From an uncultured Collinsella sp. (GTDB taxonomy: Bacteria > Actinomycetota > Coriobacteriia > Coriobacteriales > Coriobacteriaceae), in the NCBI GenBank assembly GCA_900545555.1, contig UQZI01000012.1, forward strand, positions 1-35,243: DNA of 35,243 bases. The letters are read 5' to 3'. Numbering within the stretch: position 1 is the first letter of the stretch; every line of letters begins with the position of its first letter. Both the position numbers and the translations under genes were made by a program. The notes beneath the pieces are model-generated. The model saw only the letters and a list, made by a program, of their open reading frames with translations. It had not been told where the DNA came from and did not search any database. Shown piece after piece: positions 1-6,397 of this stretch.

Positions 1-474
1 CCGAGGGCCGGGGAGGCCGCGCCGCCCGACCCCGCCGCGGCGGTGAAGGGGCTGAGGTTCCCGCTGCTCAAGAACCCCGAGGACCTCACCGGCCGCCAGG
101 CGTCGGCACTCGAGGGGCTCAGGCGCACCGGCTCGGCGCTGTGGCGGGCCTACCTGCTCAAGGAGGGCCTGCGGGCGGTCTTCAGGGCGGGGCCGGGCGA
201 GGCCGCCGACGAGCTGGACGGCTGGCTCGCGTGGGCATGCCGCAGCCGGATACCCCGCTTCGTGGAGCTGTCCCGCAAGGTCCGCAGGAAGCGCCGGGGC
301 ATACTCAGGTCGATAGAGCTCGGCGTCTCCAACGCGAGGGTCGAGGCGGTGAACAACAAGATCAAGGTGGCCATCAGGCAGGGCTACGGCTTCCGCAACA
401 TCGACAACCTGATCGCCCTCGTGATGCTCAGGTGCTCGGACCTGAAGCCGGCCCTGCCGGGGCGCGAGGCATAG
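1..474 (+). CDS. ISL3-family transposase, C-terminal fragment (5' end outside window)
   Basis: The frame is open to the left edge, so the gene begins upstream; the GTG at 43 is internal rather than a start. The visible part, about 157 codons, matches the C-terminal part of the DDE domain of ISL3-family transposases. The diagnostic stretch near the end reads SNARVEAVNNKIKVAIRQGY followed by GFRNIDNLIALVMLRC, which contains the last catalytic acidic residue (the E of ARVEAVN). The G+C is even higher than in the neighbours, as expected for an acquired element. No partner gene is visible. Family assignment is confident from the motif; whether the whole element is intact cannot be judged because its left part lies outside the window. 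Confidence 0.85.
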   Translation, partial: PRAGEAAPPDPAAAVKGLRFPLLKNPEDLTGRQASALEGLRRTGSALWRAYLLKEGLRAVFRAGPGEAADELDGWLAWACRSRIPRFVELSRKVRRKRRGILRSIELGVSNARVEAVNNKIKVAIRQGYGFRNIDNLIALVMLRCSDLKPALPGREA

Positions 475-503
475 GGACTACCCACACGAACTCACGAAGG
501 CTC
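475..503 (+). mobile_element. Probable right end of the ISL3-type element
   Basis: The transposase stop is followed by a short non-coding stretch ending in ACGAAGGCTC. ISL3-family elements usually finish 20-40 bp after the transposase with an inverted repeat close to GAGCC on the outside, so the end is placed near 503. The left inverted repeat and the target duplication are not visible, so this boundary is an inference. Confidence 0.3.
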
Positions 504-540
504 TTTAATAGGCTATCGGTGACCATACCAAGAATTGCAA

Positions 541-577
541 AAAGAAAACCGCAGGTAGAACGCCTGCGGTTTTCTTT
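541..577. terminator. Perfect 15-bp hairpin terminator, probably bidirectional
   Basis: The arms at 541-555 and 563-577 are exact complements around a 7-base loop. The stem is GC-rich near the loop and ends in A-rich and T-rich flanks on both sides, so it can stop transcription from the transposase side and from the minus-strand hydrolase. Confidence 0.8.
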
Positions 578-649
578 ATTTATGGCATCTGGTTGGGCCA
601 TGCGGGTGAAACGTAGTAGATGGGCCGCTTTCGTGGCGAAGGACATCAT

Positions 650-680
650 CCGGCACTTGGGGACGTTTCTATTGTGCCGG
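650..680 (-). repeat. REP-like hairpin, family C (31 bp)
   Basis: The arms CCGGCAC (650-656) and GTGCCGG (674-680) enclose a loop with the word GGGGACGTTTCTATT. A second GGGGACA word follows at 686-692. The element starts about 20 bp after the TAG stop of the minus-strand hydrolase. The loop resembles that of the family A palindromes (GGGACAGGTTTATTTT), which suggests one superfamily. Only one copy is seen here. Confidence 0.55.
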
Positions 681-700
681 CAGGTGGGGACACTCCTTTG

Positions 701-2119
701 CTAGAAGATTCGGCGCAGGTCTCCGCGGTTGAGGGCCTCGTCGAAGAGGTGCTTGAATACCACACTGCCGTGCAGGCCGTCGTGCTCGAACTCGTTGGTC
801 ACCCAGGCGTGCGAGTTGCCCACGCGGCTGAGCGTGTCGAGCTGCATGCCCGAGTCCACGTACATGTCATCGAAGTACACCGCGGCCTGCAGGGGCACCT
901 CGTTGCACGCCAGGCGCTGCGGGTCGTAGATCTTGTCCCAGCTTGTGTCTTCCATAAGCAGATCCATGGCGGGCTTGAAGGGCTTGAGCTCGGGCATCTG
1001 CTCGAACATCCACGGGAACATGGCCTCGCCGGTAAACATGAGCGGGCGCGCGAGGGTGTCAAACTCGGCGCGGTGTGCCTTCTCTTCAGCCGCGGCCCAG
1101 CCAATGGGCATGGTGTCACCGTCGGCGTATATGAACTCCTGCAGCGTCCAGTACAGCGGATTCGTGCGCGTGTTGGTGCGCTCGAAGGCGCGCATCAAAA
1201 AGCTGTCGGATACCGAGGCGCCGCAGGTCAGCGCGCCGTCGCCGTCAACAAAAGCGTGATCGATAATCCAATGCATGCGCTCAAAGCTCGGCTTCATGCC
1301 AAAGTCGCTGCCCATGAGCTGTAGGCGCTCGACCGTCATCGGCGAGCCGTCGGGCAGCACGGGCTTCTGAGCCTCGAGCGCATCGGCCAAGGCTGCCACG
1401 CGCTCGACGTCGGCAGGGTAGCGGTCGTAATACTGCTGCGTCTTGGCGACCATGCGCGGGAAGGTGTGCGCGTAGACTTCGCTTGCGCTCGCCGGCACGT
1501 GGGGGATGCCGCCGCAGGTAAAGCTTGCCGCCACGCCCTCGGGGAAGAGCGACAGATAGCTCAGCGTCAAAAAGCCGCCGTAGCTCTGCCCGAGTGTGAC
1601 CCAGGGCCTGCCGCCAAAGCCTACCAGGCGCAGGTACTCAAAATCGCGCACGATAGAGCTGGCGAGGTGACGCTTGAGGAAGTCCGCCTGCGAGCGTGCT
1701 GTATCGGCGCCGGCGGCCTCGGCGCGATCGCCCAAGATGGCAATCGTGCGTCCGTCCACGCAGCTACTGCGTCCGGTGCCGCGCTGGTCGGGCAGGACCA
1801 CGCGGAAGTGCTTGACGGCCTCTTCGATCCAGCCATCGCTTGTGGGCGACAGCGGACGCGGGCTCTCGCCGCCGGGGCCGCCCTGCAAAAACAGGAGCAG
1901 CGGCAGATCGTCGTTGATGCGGTCGGGCGCGCAAACCACGCGGTAGAAGAGCTTGATGCTCTCGGGCGCGCCGGCGATGGGCGCCGGCATAGCGCCGCGG
2001 CGCATGGTGCTGCCGACGGCCAGGAGCATCGGCTCCAGGCCGCGCCAGTCGAGGGGGACGTCGATGCTGTGGTCCTCGACGTAAAGGCCGGGGACGTGGT
2101 ACGAAGTGATGAGGGCCAT
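701..2119 (-). CDS. Alpha/beta hydrolase, proline iminopeptidase-like (peptidase family S33)
   Basis: A 472-residue serine hydrolase, probably cytoplasmic, that likely removes N-terminal proline or similar residues from peptides. Visible marks are the oxyanion-side motif QGGPGGESPRP (residues 79-89), the S33 signature DQRGTGRS (111-118) and the nucleophile elbow GQSYGGF with Ser179. A conserved HDGLHG near the C-terminus probably supplies the catalytic His. The chosen start, ATG at 2119, has GGAAG just upstream; the longer frame to 2200 has no better site and would reach into the divergent promoter region. It is transcribed away from proA with 112 bp between the two starts, so a shared proline theme is possible. 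Substrate specificity cannot be read from sequence; a general aminopeptidase or esterase is the alternative. Confidence 0.8.
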   Translation of the reverse strand: MALITSYHVPGLYVEDHSIDVPLDWRGLEPMLLAVGSTMRRGAMPAPIAGAPESIKLFYRVVCAPDRINDDLPLLLFLQGGPGGESPRPLSPTSDGWIEEAVKHFRVVLPDQRGTGRSSCVDGRTIAILGDRAEAAGADTARSQADFLKRHLASSIVRDFEYLRLVGFGGRPWVTLGQSYGGFLTLSYLSLFPEGVAASFTCGGIPHVPASASEVYAHTFPRMVAKTQQYYDRYPADVERVAALADALEAQKPVLPDGSPMTVERLQLMGSDFGMKPSFERMHWIIDHAFVDGDGALTCGASVSDSFLMRAFERTNTRTNPLYWTLQEFIYADGDTMPIGWAAAEEKAHRAEFDTLARPLMFTGEAMFPWMFEQMPELKPFKPAMDLLMEDTSWDKIYDPQRLACNEVPLQAAVYFDDMYVDSGMQLDTLSRVGNSHAWVTNEFEHDGLHGSVVFKHLFDEALNRGDLRRIF

Positions 2120-2231
2120 GTGAGTCTTCCGTTCGTTGCGGTGTTTCGGGTTGACCAATTCTACCGCCGTGGGCGAGGCCATGCGCAAATCGGCTACCAT
2201 GGTTGCAAACTTCTAGGAGAAAGGGCCGCCC

Positions 2232-3518
2232 ATGTCGGTCGATATAGCCACGTATGTCCACGATCTTGCCGTTGCCGCCAAGGCAGCGTCGGCCTCGCTT
2301 GCCACGGCGAGCGATGAACAGCGCCAGGAGGCCGTGCGCGCCATGGCCGCAGCGCTGCGCAACGGTATCGACTCCATCGTTGCCGCCAACGAGCTCGATA
2401 TGTCCGCCGCGCGCGATGCGGGTACCTCGGCCGGACTGCTCGATCGTCTGCTGCTGACGCCCGAGCGCGTCGAGGGCATGGCCGCCGGCCTGGAAAAGCT
2501 CGCCGAGCTGCCCGATCCTGTGGGCCGCGTGCTCGACCACCGCGTGCTCGCAAGCGGCGTGGACCTCACCCGCGTGAGCGTGCCGTTGGGCCTGGTCGCC
2601 ATGGTCTACGAGGCACGCCCCAACGTGACGGCCGACGCCGCGGGCATCTGCATCCGCACCGGCAACGCCTGTATTCTGCGCGGCGGCTCGCTGGCCTATC
2701 ACTCGTGTGCCATGATTGCCGAGCTACTGGCCGATGCCCTCGAGGCCAAGGGCTTCCCGCGTGAGGCCGTCTCGATGATTGAGTCTACCGACCGCGAGGC
2801 AACCGGCGAGCTCATGAAGCTTCGCGGCATCGTCGATGTGCTCATTCCGCGTGGCGGTGCAGGCCTGATCCAGCGCTGCGTGCGTGAATCGCTTGTGCCG
2901 GTGATCGAGACGGGCACGGGCAATTGCCATATCTACGTGCATGAATCCGCCGACTTTGATAAGGCACTCAACATTATCGTTAATGCCAAGACCCAGCGCG
3001 TAGGCGTGTGCAATGCCGCCGAGTCGCTGCTGGTCGACCGTGCTGTGGTCGATGCGTTTTTGCCTGCGGTCGTGGCCGTGCTGCATGATCACGGCGTGTT
3101 CATTCACGGCGACGAGGCAACCTGCGCCGCATGCGCCGATGCCGGGCTTGCCGAGGGTGATGACTACGTCGCCGCGACTGAGGAGGACTGGGGCCGCGAG
3201 TATCTGGCGCTCGAGATGAGCGTGAAGGTCGTGGCAAACGAGGACGAGGCCATCGCGCACATCAACCGCTACGGCACGATGCACTCCGAGGCCATCGTTG
3301 CCGAGGACACGGATGCTTGCGAGCGCTTCCTGGACGCGGTCGATGCCTCGGCCGTGTACGCCAACGCCAGCACGCGCTTTACCGACGGCGGCGAGTTTGG
3401 CCTGGGCGCCGAGATCGGCATCTCGACCCAAAAGCTCCACGCCCGTGGCCCCTTTGCAGCCGAGGCCCTCACCACCTACAAATACAAGCTCCGAGGCACC
3501 GGCCAGGTCCGTCCCTAA
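2232..3518 (+). CDS. proA: Glutamate-5-semialdehyde dehydrogenase (gamma-glutamyl phosphate reductase)
   Basis: This is the second enzyme of proline biosynthesis: it reduces gamma-glutamyl phosphate to glutamate-5-semialdehyde with NADPH in the cytoplasm. The 428 residues match the usual length. Diagnostic parts are VYEARPNVTADAAG near residue 127, the stretch LIPRGGAGLI, and the catalytic cysteine in QRVGVCNAAE (Cys260). The C-terminal FGLGAEIGISTQKLHARGP is typical. The ATG at 2232 follows an AGGAGAAAGG ribosome site. No proB lies beside it, so the glutamate kinase must be elsewhere. A family A palindrome begins 1 bp after its stop codon and a strong terminator follows. Confidence 0.97.
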   Translation: MSVDIATYVHDLAVAAKAASASLATASDEQRQEAVRAMAAALRNGIDSIVAANELDMSAARDAGTSAGLLDRLLLTPERVEGMAAGLEKLAELPDPVGRVLDHRVLASGVDLTRVSVPLGLVAMVYEARPNVTADAAGICIRTGNACILRGGSLAYHSCAMIAELLADALEAKGFPREAVSMIESTDREATGELMKLRGIVDVLIPRGGAGLIQRCVRESLVPVIETGTGNCHIYVHESADFDKALNIIVNAKTQRVGVCNAAESLLVDRAVVDAFLPAVVAVLHDHGVFIHGDEATCAACADAGLAEGDDYVAATEEDWGREYLALEMSVKVVANEDEAIAHINRYGTMHSEAIVAEDTDACERFLDAVDASAVYANASTRFTDGGEFGLGAEIGISTQKLHARGPFAAEALTTYKYKLRGTGQVRP

Positions 3519-3519
3519 A

Positions 3520-3552
3520 CCTACCAAAAAGGGACAGGTTTATTTTGGCAGG
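3520..3552 (+). repeat. REP-like palindrome family A, copy 1
   Basis: This 33-bp element has arms CCTACCAAAA and TTTTGGCAGG around AGGGACAGGTTTA, and is followed by TTTTATCTG. It starts one base after the proA TAA. The sequence differs from the other two copies by a single arm base. Confidence 0.85.
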
Positions 3553-3568
3553 TTTTATCTGCGGTTTT

Positions 3569-3597
3569 GCCGGGCGACACGTTCGCCCGGCTTTTTT
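3569..3597 (+). terminator. Intrinsic terminator of proA
   Basis: A perfect 9-bp stem (3569-3577 with 3583-3591, GCCGGGCGA and its complement) with a 5-base loop is followed by six T residues. Confidence 0.9.
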
Positions 3598-3612
3598 CTC
3601 CGCATAACTTTT

Positions 3613-3642
3613 TTGCCTTTCGGCTTGAGCCGCGGCGATATA
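3613..3642 (+). promoter_or_regulatory. Candidate promoter of the HD-domain gene
   Basis: TTGCCT at 3613-3618 and GATATA at 3637-3642 are 18 bp apart, about 50 bp before the start codon. The boxes are imperfect, so this is a suggestion only. Confidence 0.35.
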
Positions 3643-3689
3643 CGATAGTGACACCGTGTCCTAACATCGACTCACCTGGAGGTATTGCC

Positions 3690-4289
3690 ATGTCCCAGAC
3701 GCTCACCGCCGGAATCACCCGCGACCGTGCGTTCGAACTGCTCAACGAGCACAACAAGGACCCGTTTCACATTACCCATGGCGAGACGGTTGAGGGCACC
3801 ATGCGCTACTTTGCGCGCGAGTTCGACCCCGAGAACGAGGAGTTCTGGGGCATCGTCGGTCTGCTCCACGACCTGGATTGGGAGGAGCATGAGGACGACC
3901 CCATGAACCACACCATCTACGCTGCCGAGATTCTTAAGGGCGAAGGTGCGTCTCCCGAGCTCATTCGCGCCATCCAGACGCACACGTCGGACTTCAACAC
4001 CTCGCTGCCCAAACCCGAGCTGCAGATGGAAAAGATCCTGTTTGCCTGCGATGAGCTCACCGGGCTGATCGGAGCCGCCGTCATCATGCGCCCGAGCAAG
4101 AGCGTCATGGACTTTACGACCAAGTCACTCAAGAAGAAGTTCAAGGACAAGCGCTTTGCCGCCGGCTGCTCGCGCGACGTGATTTCGCAGGGCGCCGAGA
4201 TGCTCGGCTGGGAGCTCCCCGAGCTCTTTGACCGCACCATCGCGGCCATGCAGTCCTTCGCGCCCGACCGCGACACCTTCCAGGCCTAA
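3690..4289 (+). CDS. HD-domain phosphohydrolase family protein
   Basis: A 199-residue protein of the HD superfamily of metal-dependent phosphohydrolases. Visible metal ligands are His30 (HITHGE), the HD pair at 60-61 (GLLHDLDWEEH) and His74 (MNHTIYAAEIL); an Asp in FACDELTGLIGA probably completes the site. The fold resembles small HD proteins that act on nucleotides, but the substrate is unknown. The start at 3690 has GGAGG 9 bases upstream; the frame extends further up but crosses the proA terminator. The gene stands alone between two family A palindromes, and the second of these begins immediately after its TAA. No membrane segment is seen. Confidence 0.85.
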   Translation: MSQTLTAGITRDRAFELLNEHNKDPFHITHGETVEGTMRYFAREFDPENEEFWGIVGLLHDLDWEEHEDDPMNHTIYAAEILKGEGASPELIRAIQTHTSDFNTSLPKPELQMEKILFACDELTGLIGAAVIMRPSKSVMDFTTKSLKKKFKDKRFAAGCSRDVISQGAEMLGWELPELFDRTIAAMQSFAPDRDTFQA

Positions 4290-4322
4290 CCTGCCAAAAA
4301 GGGACAGGTTTATTTTGGTAGG
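4290..4322 (+). repeat. REP-like palindrome family A, copy 2
   Basis: The element directly abuts the TAA at 4287-4289 with no spacer. The arms CCTGCCAAAA and TTTTGGTAGG differ from perfect pairing by one G-U in RNA, and the flank TTTTATCTG is the same as in copy 1. It lies on the downstream side of RAYT1. Confidence 0.85.
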
Positions 4323-4332
4323 TTTTATCTGG

Positions 4333-4378
4333 GAAAACGCTTCCGTTGGATGTTATTCAGCGGAAGCGTTTTCTGTTT
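4333..4378 (+). terminator. Hairpin terminator after the HD gene
   Basis: A perfect 13-bp stem (GAAAACGCTTCCG at 4333-4345 with 4361-4373) has a 15-base loop and is followed by TGTTT. It is T-rich on the plus-strand 3' side, fitting termination of the HD gene transcript. Confidence 0.7.
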
Positions 4379-4459
4379 GACATGGTGAAGCTGGCGAATG
4401 GCGGCGCCTCGCGGCAGACAGCTGCGCTTCGCCGTATCCGTAACTCGGCAAACGCGACG

Positions 4460-5218
4460 CTACGACGCGTTCTTGATAATCCATGTTCCCAGTCCGGTCA
4501 GCAGCTGAACCTGCTTAATCGTTAGCCCTTGTTTTCGAAGCGCGAGAATCGCCTCATTGCGAAGTGGCTTGGAGGCGGATTTGAGTTCCGTCGGAGCACA
4601 TCCTGCGACACTCTGCACGATTGCCGTGCCAAATTCGCATAGATCTTCCTCGCGAACCTTGGCTGTTGCGCTGGGGCGATAGGGAAGCGACGGCGTACTT
4701 TCCATGAGCCGAAGGTATGAGCGAGGTGTTGGGAATATAACACCGACAACGCTGCCGGTAACATGCGGCCGTGACCTGGCACTCATGAGATACTCGCGAT
4801 GGCTGCTCCAGGGATATTCGTCGTATGCTGCCAGTCCCGCTTTTTGTGGATTCAAATGAATGTATCGAATTGCCTCGAGTAAATATACTTCTGACTTAAT
4901 GGGCGAATCCCAAAACCGCTCCTGAAACACGTGGCCGATATGCCCCGTCCGCGCATTGTACCTGCCCGCATACGATACGGCTATCGCATGCATCGCGTCG
5001 CTCTTGCGGTCGTCCGGATCGTCGATGAGCAGATGAATGTGGTTTCCCATAAGGCACCAAGCGATAAGCTCGATATTGTGTTTGGGGAGGATCGCATCGA
5101 GGATCTGAAGCATGGCGATTCGGTCCTCGGCATCGTCAAACAGCAATTGCCCTCCGTTTCCACGCAACGTGATGTGGAAATAACCGGTTGGTGACTTTGA
5201 ACGAGGTTTTCTCGGCAT
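4460..5218 (-). CDS. REP-associated tyrosine transposase (RAYT), Y1/HUH family
   Basis: A 252-residue single-domain HUH nuclease of the IS200-like/RAYT group, which cuts single-stranded hairpin DNA through a tyrosine and is linked to REP palindromes. The HUH motif is intact: CLMGNHIHLLI with His60 and His62. The block SYAGRYN (Tyr83, Tyr87) and EAIRYIHLNPQKAGL are typical of the family. The C-terminus carries a helix-turn-helix-like segment (LRKQGLTIKQVQLLTGLG). The start at 5218 has a strong AAAGGAGGGG site; the frame could extend 22 codons further but without a better site. No terminal inverted repeats of a classic IS are seen. Inverted copies of family A palindromes lie 138 bp and 319 bp away on the two sides, the usual setting for a domesticated RAYT. 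Confidence 0.9.
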   Translation of the reverse strand: MPRKPRSKSPTGYFHITLRGNGGQLLFDDAEDRIAMLQILDAILPKHNIELIAWCLMGNHIHLLIDDPDDRKSDAMHAIAVSYAGRYNARTGHIGHVFQERFWDSPIKSEVYLLEAIRYIHLNPQKAGLAAYDEYPWSSHREYLMSARSRPHVTGSVVGVIFPTPRSYLRLMESTPSLPYRPSATAKVREEDLCEFGTAIVQSVAGCAPTELKSASKPLRNEAILALRKQGLTIKQVQLLTGLGTWIIKNAS

Positions 5219-5459
5219 GGCCCCTCCTTTAGCTTGGATGGGCTGAAGATACCTCATTCGGGGGCTTCGGTTGTCGAGATTCACCGACTATAGCTGCTAC
5301 CTGCCGAAATATAATTGCGTTTTCAAATTGATGCTTTTTAATGGTAATTGAGTAAGACGGGCGCGCTTGTTGTGGATGCGGGCGTTGGTTACGTCGATCT
5401 GGACGGCCCTCGCGTGATGTCATCGCAAATGGGCTTCACGCATTTTTGCGGCGATAGAA

Positions 5460-5503
5460 AAATGGTCGGGCGCTCTTAAACAAAACGGAGCACCCGACCA
5501 TTT
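5460..5503 (-). terminator. Terminator of the CarD-family gene
   Basis: A 16-bp stem (5460-5475 with 5488-5503) contains one U-G wobble on the minus strand and is followed there by TTCTATC. It lies 67 bp after the CarD-family stop, beyond the family A palindrome. Confidence 0.75.
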
Positions 5504-5536
5504 ACTGATTGTTTGTTGATGTTTGGCCAGATAGAA

Positions 5537-5569
5537 CCTGCCAAAATAAACCTGTCCCTTTTTGGCAGG
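5537..5569 (-). repeat. REP-like palindrome family A, copy 3
   Basis: On the minus strand the element begins directly after the TAA of the CarD-family gene (5572-5570), with no spacer. The arms CCTGCCAAAA and TTTTGGCAGG pair perfectly, and the flank TTCTATCTG differs from the other copies at one base. Confidence 0.85.
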
Positions 5570-6055
5570 TTAGTTGAGGGCGGCTTGGGCTAGGCGGGCT
5601 TCGGCGTCCTCTTCGGTGACGCCCAGGGCCACGGCGAACTCCTCGATGGAGCGGCGCTTGGCCTCCTTGAGTACGCGCATGTAGTAAGAGCTGGGCTTTT
5701 TATCTGCTTCCTCGGCCTGGCGAATACGGTGCATCATGGTTTTTGCCACGCGAACCGTCTCGGGCGCGCCCAGCTTGAGCTGCTGCTTAAAGTGTGTCTC
5801 CTCGAGCGAGCTGTTGCGTTCGGTAAAGGTGTCGCACTCCAGCTCGTCGTAGTGGCTCAGCAGGTGCTCGGCATCTTGCTGGGAGATGGCGGCATGCAGA
5901 CGGTCGGCCTGCGCCACGGGGTACATGAGAATCGTCTGCGCATGTCCCTGCTTGGTCTCGAGCAGCAACATGGGCTGCGGCGTGTCGTCCCTAAAGCCGA
6001 CGACGGTGCAGACTCCCTGACCCGGATGAATGACGTGTTGACCGATTGAGAACAT
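5570..6055 (-). CDS. CarD/CdnL-family transcriptional regulator
   Basis: A 161-residue protein whose N-terminus matches the CarD/TRCF RNA-polymerase interaction domain: MFSIGQHVIHPGQGVCTVVG is the typical opening, followed by a short Tudor-like beta domain to about residue 60. The remainder is helical, like the DNA-binding half of CdnL/CarD proteins, which stabilise promoter open complexes, especially for rRNA genes. The length fits CarD proteins of actinobacteria and clostridia. The ATG at 6055 follows GGAGG at the right distance. It is transcribed alone and away from argS. In its upstream region a short dyad at 6070-6085 might be an operator. Family assignment is firm; the genes it controls are unknown. 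Confidence 0.85.
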   Translation of the reverse strand: MFSIGQHVIHPGQGVCTVVGFRDDTPQPMLLLETKQGHAQTILMYPVAQADRLHAAISQQDAEHLLSHYDELECDTFTERNSSLEETHFKQQLKLGAPETVRVAKTMMHRIRQAEEADKKPSSYYMRVLKEAKRRSIEEFAVALGVTEEDAEARLAQAALN

Positions 6056-6397
6056 GCTACCTCCAACTTATACGAATTTGCGTATGTTAAGAATACCACG
6101 CTGAGGTGCGCAAACCATTACTTTATGCAGGAAAAGCACACAACTCTGATAGGTTAGAGTATTCGATATATAGAACGGCTTATTCATACGTTTATGCATT
6201 TCTAGAACGTGTATAAACTGCAGGCAAACCGCCAACTTTGTACAGCTGCGCAAGAGCGGTAGTCAATTTTGTGCATATGCAAATTCGATTGGCTTTACCC
6301 TGCGACAGTGCCCGTCGCTTGTGATAGAGTGCTACAAACTCTGGCTTTTGCCCTACGAGTGACCAAGAGCTCGGGGGCTTTAACACAAGGAGGATCT
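6056..6397. promoter_or_regulatory. Divergent intergenic region between the CarD gene and argS
   Basis: This 342-bp AT-rich region must hold both promoters. It contains a dyad ATACG-AATTTG-CGTAT (6070-6085) that overlaps the leader of the CarD-family gene. A plausible argS promoter is the pair TTTACC (near 6295) and GATAGAGT (near 6323). No T-box features or tRNA-like structure were recognised, and no credible small reading frame was seen. Confidence 0.4.

Noticed and set aside
6070..6085. Dyad ATACG-N6-CGTAT as a CarD-family operator
   Set aside because: The arms are only 5 bp and no second copy exists; it is mentioned only as a possibility within the intergenic feature.
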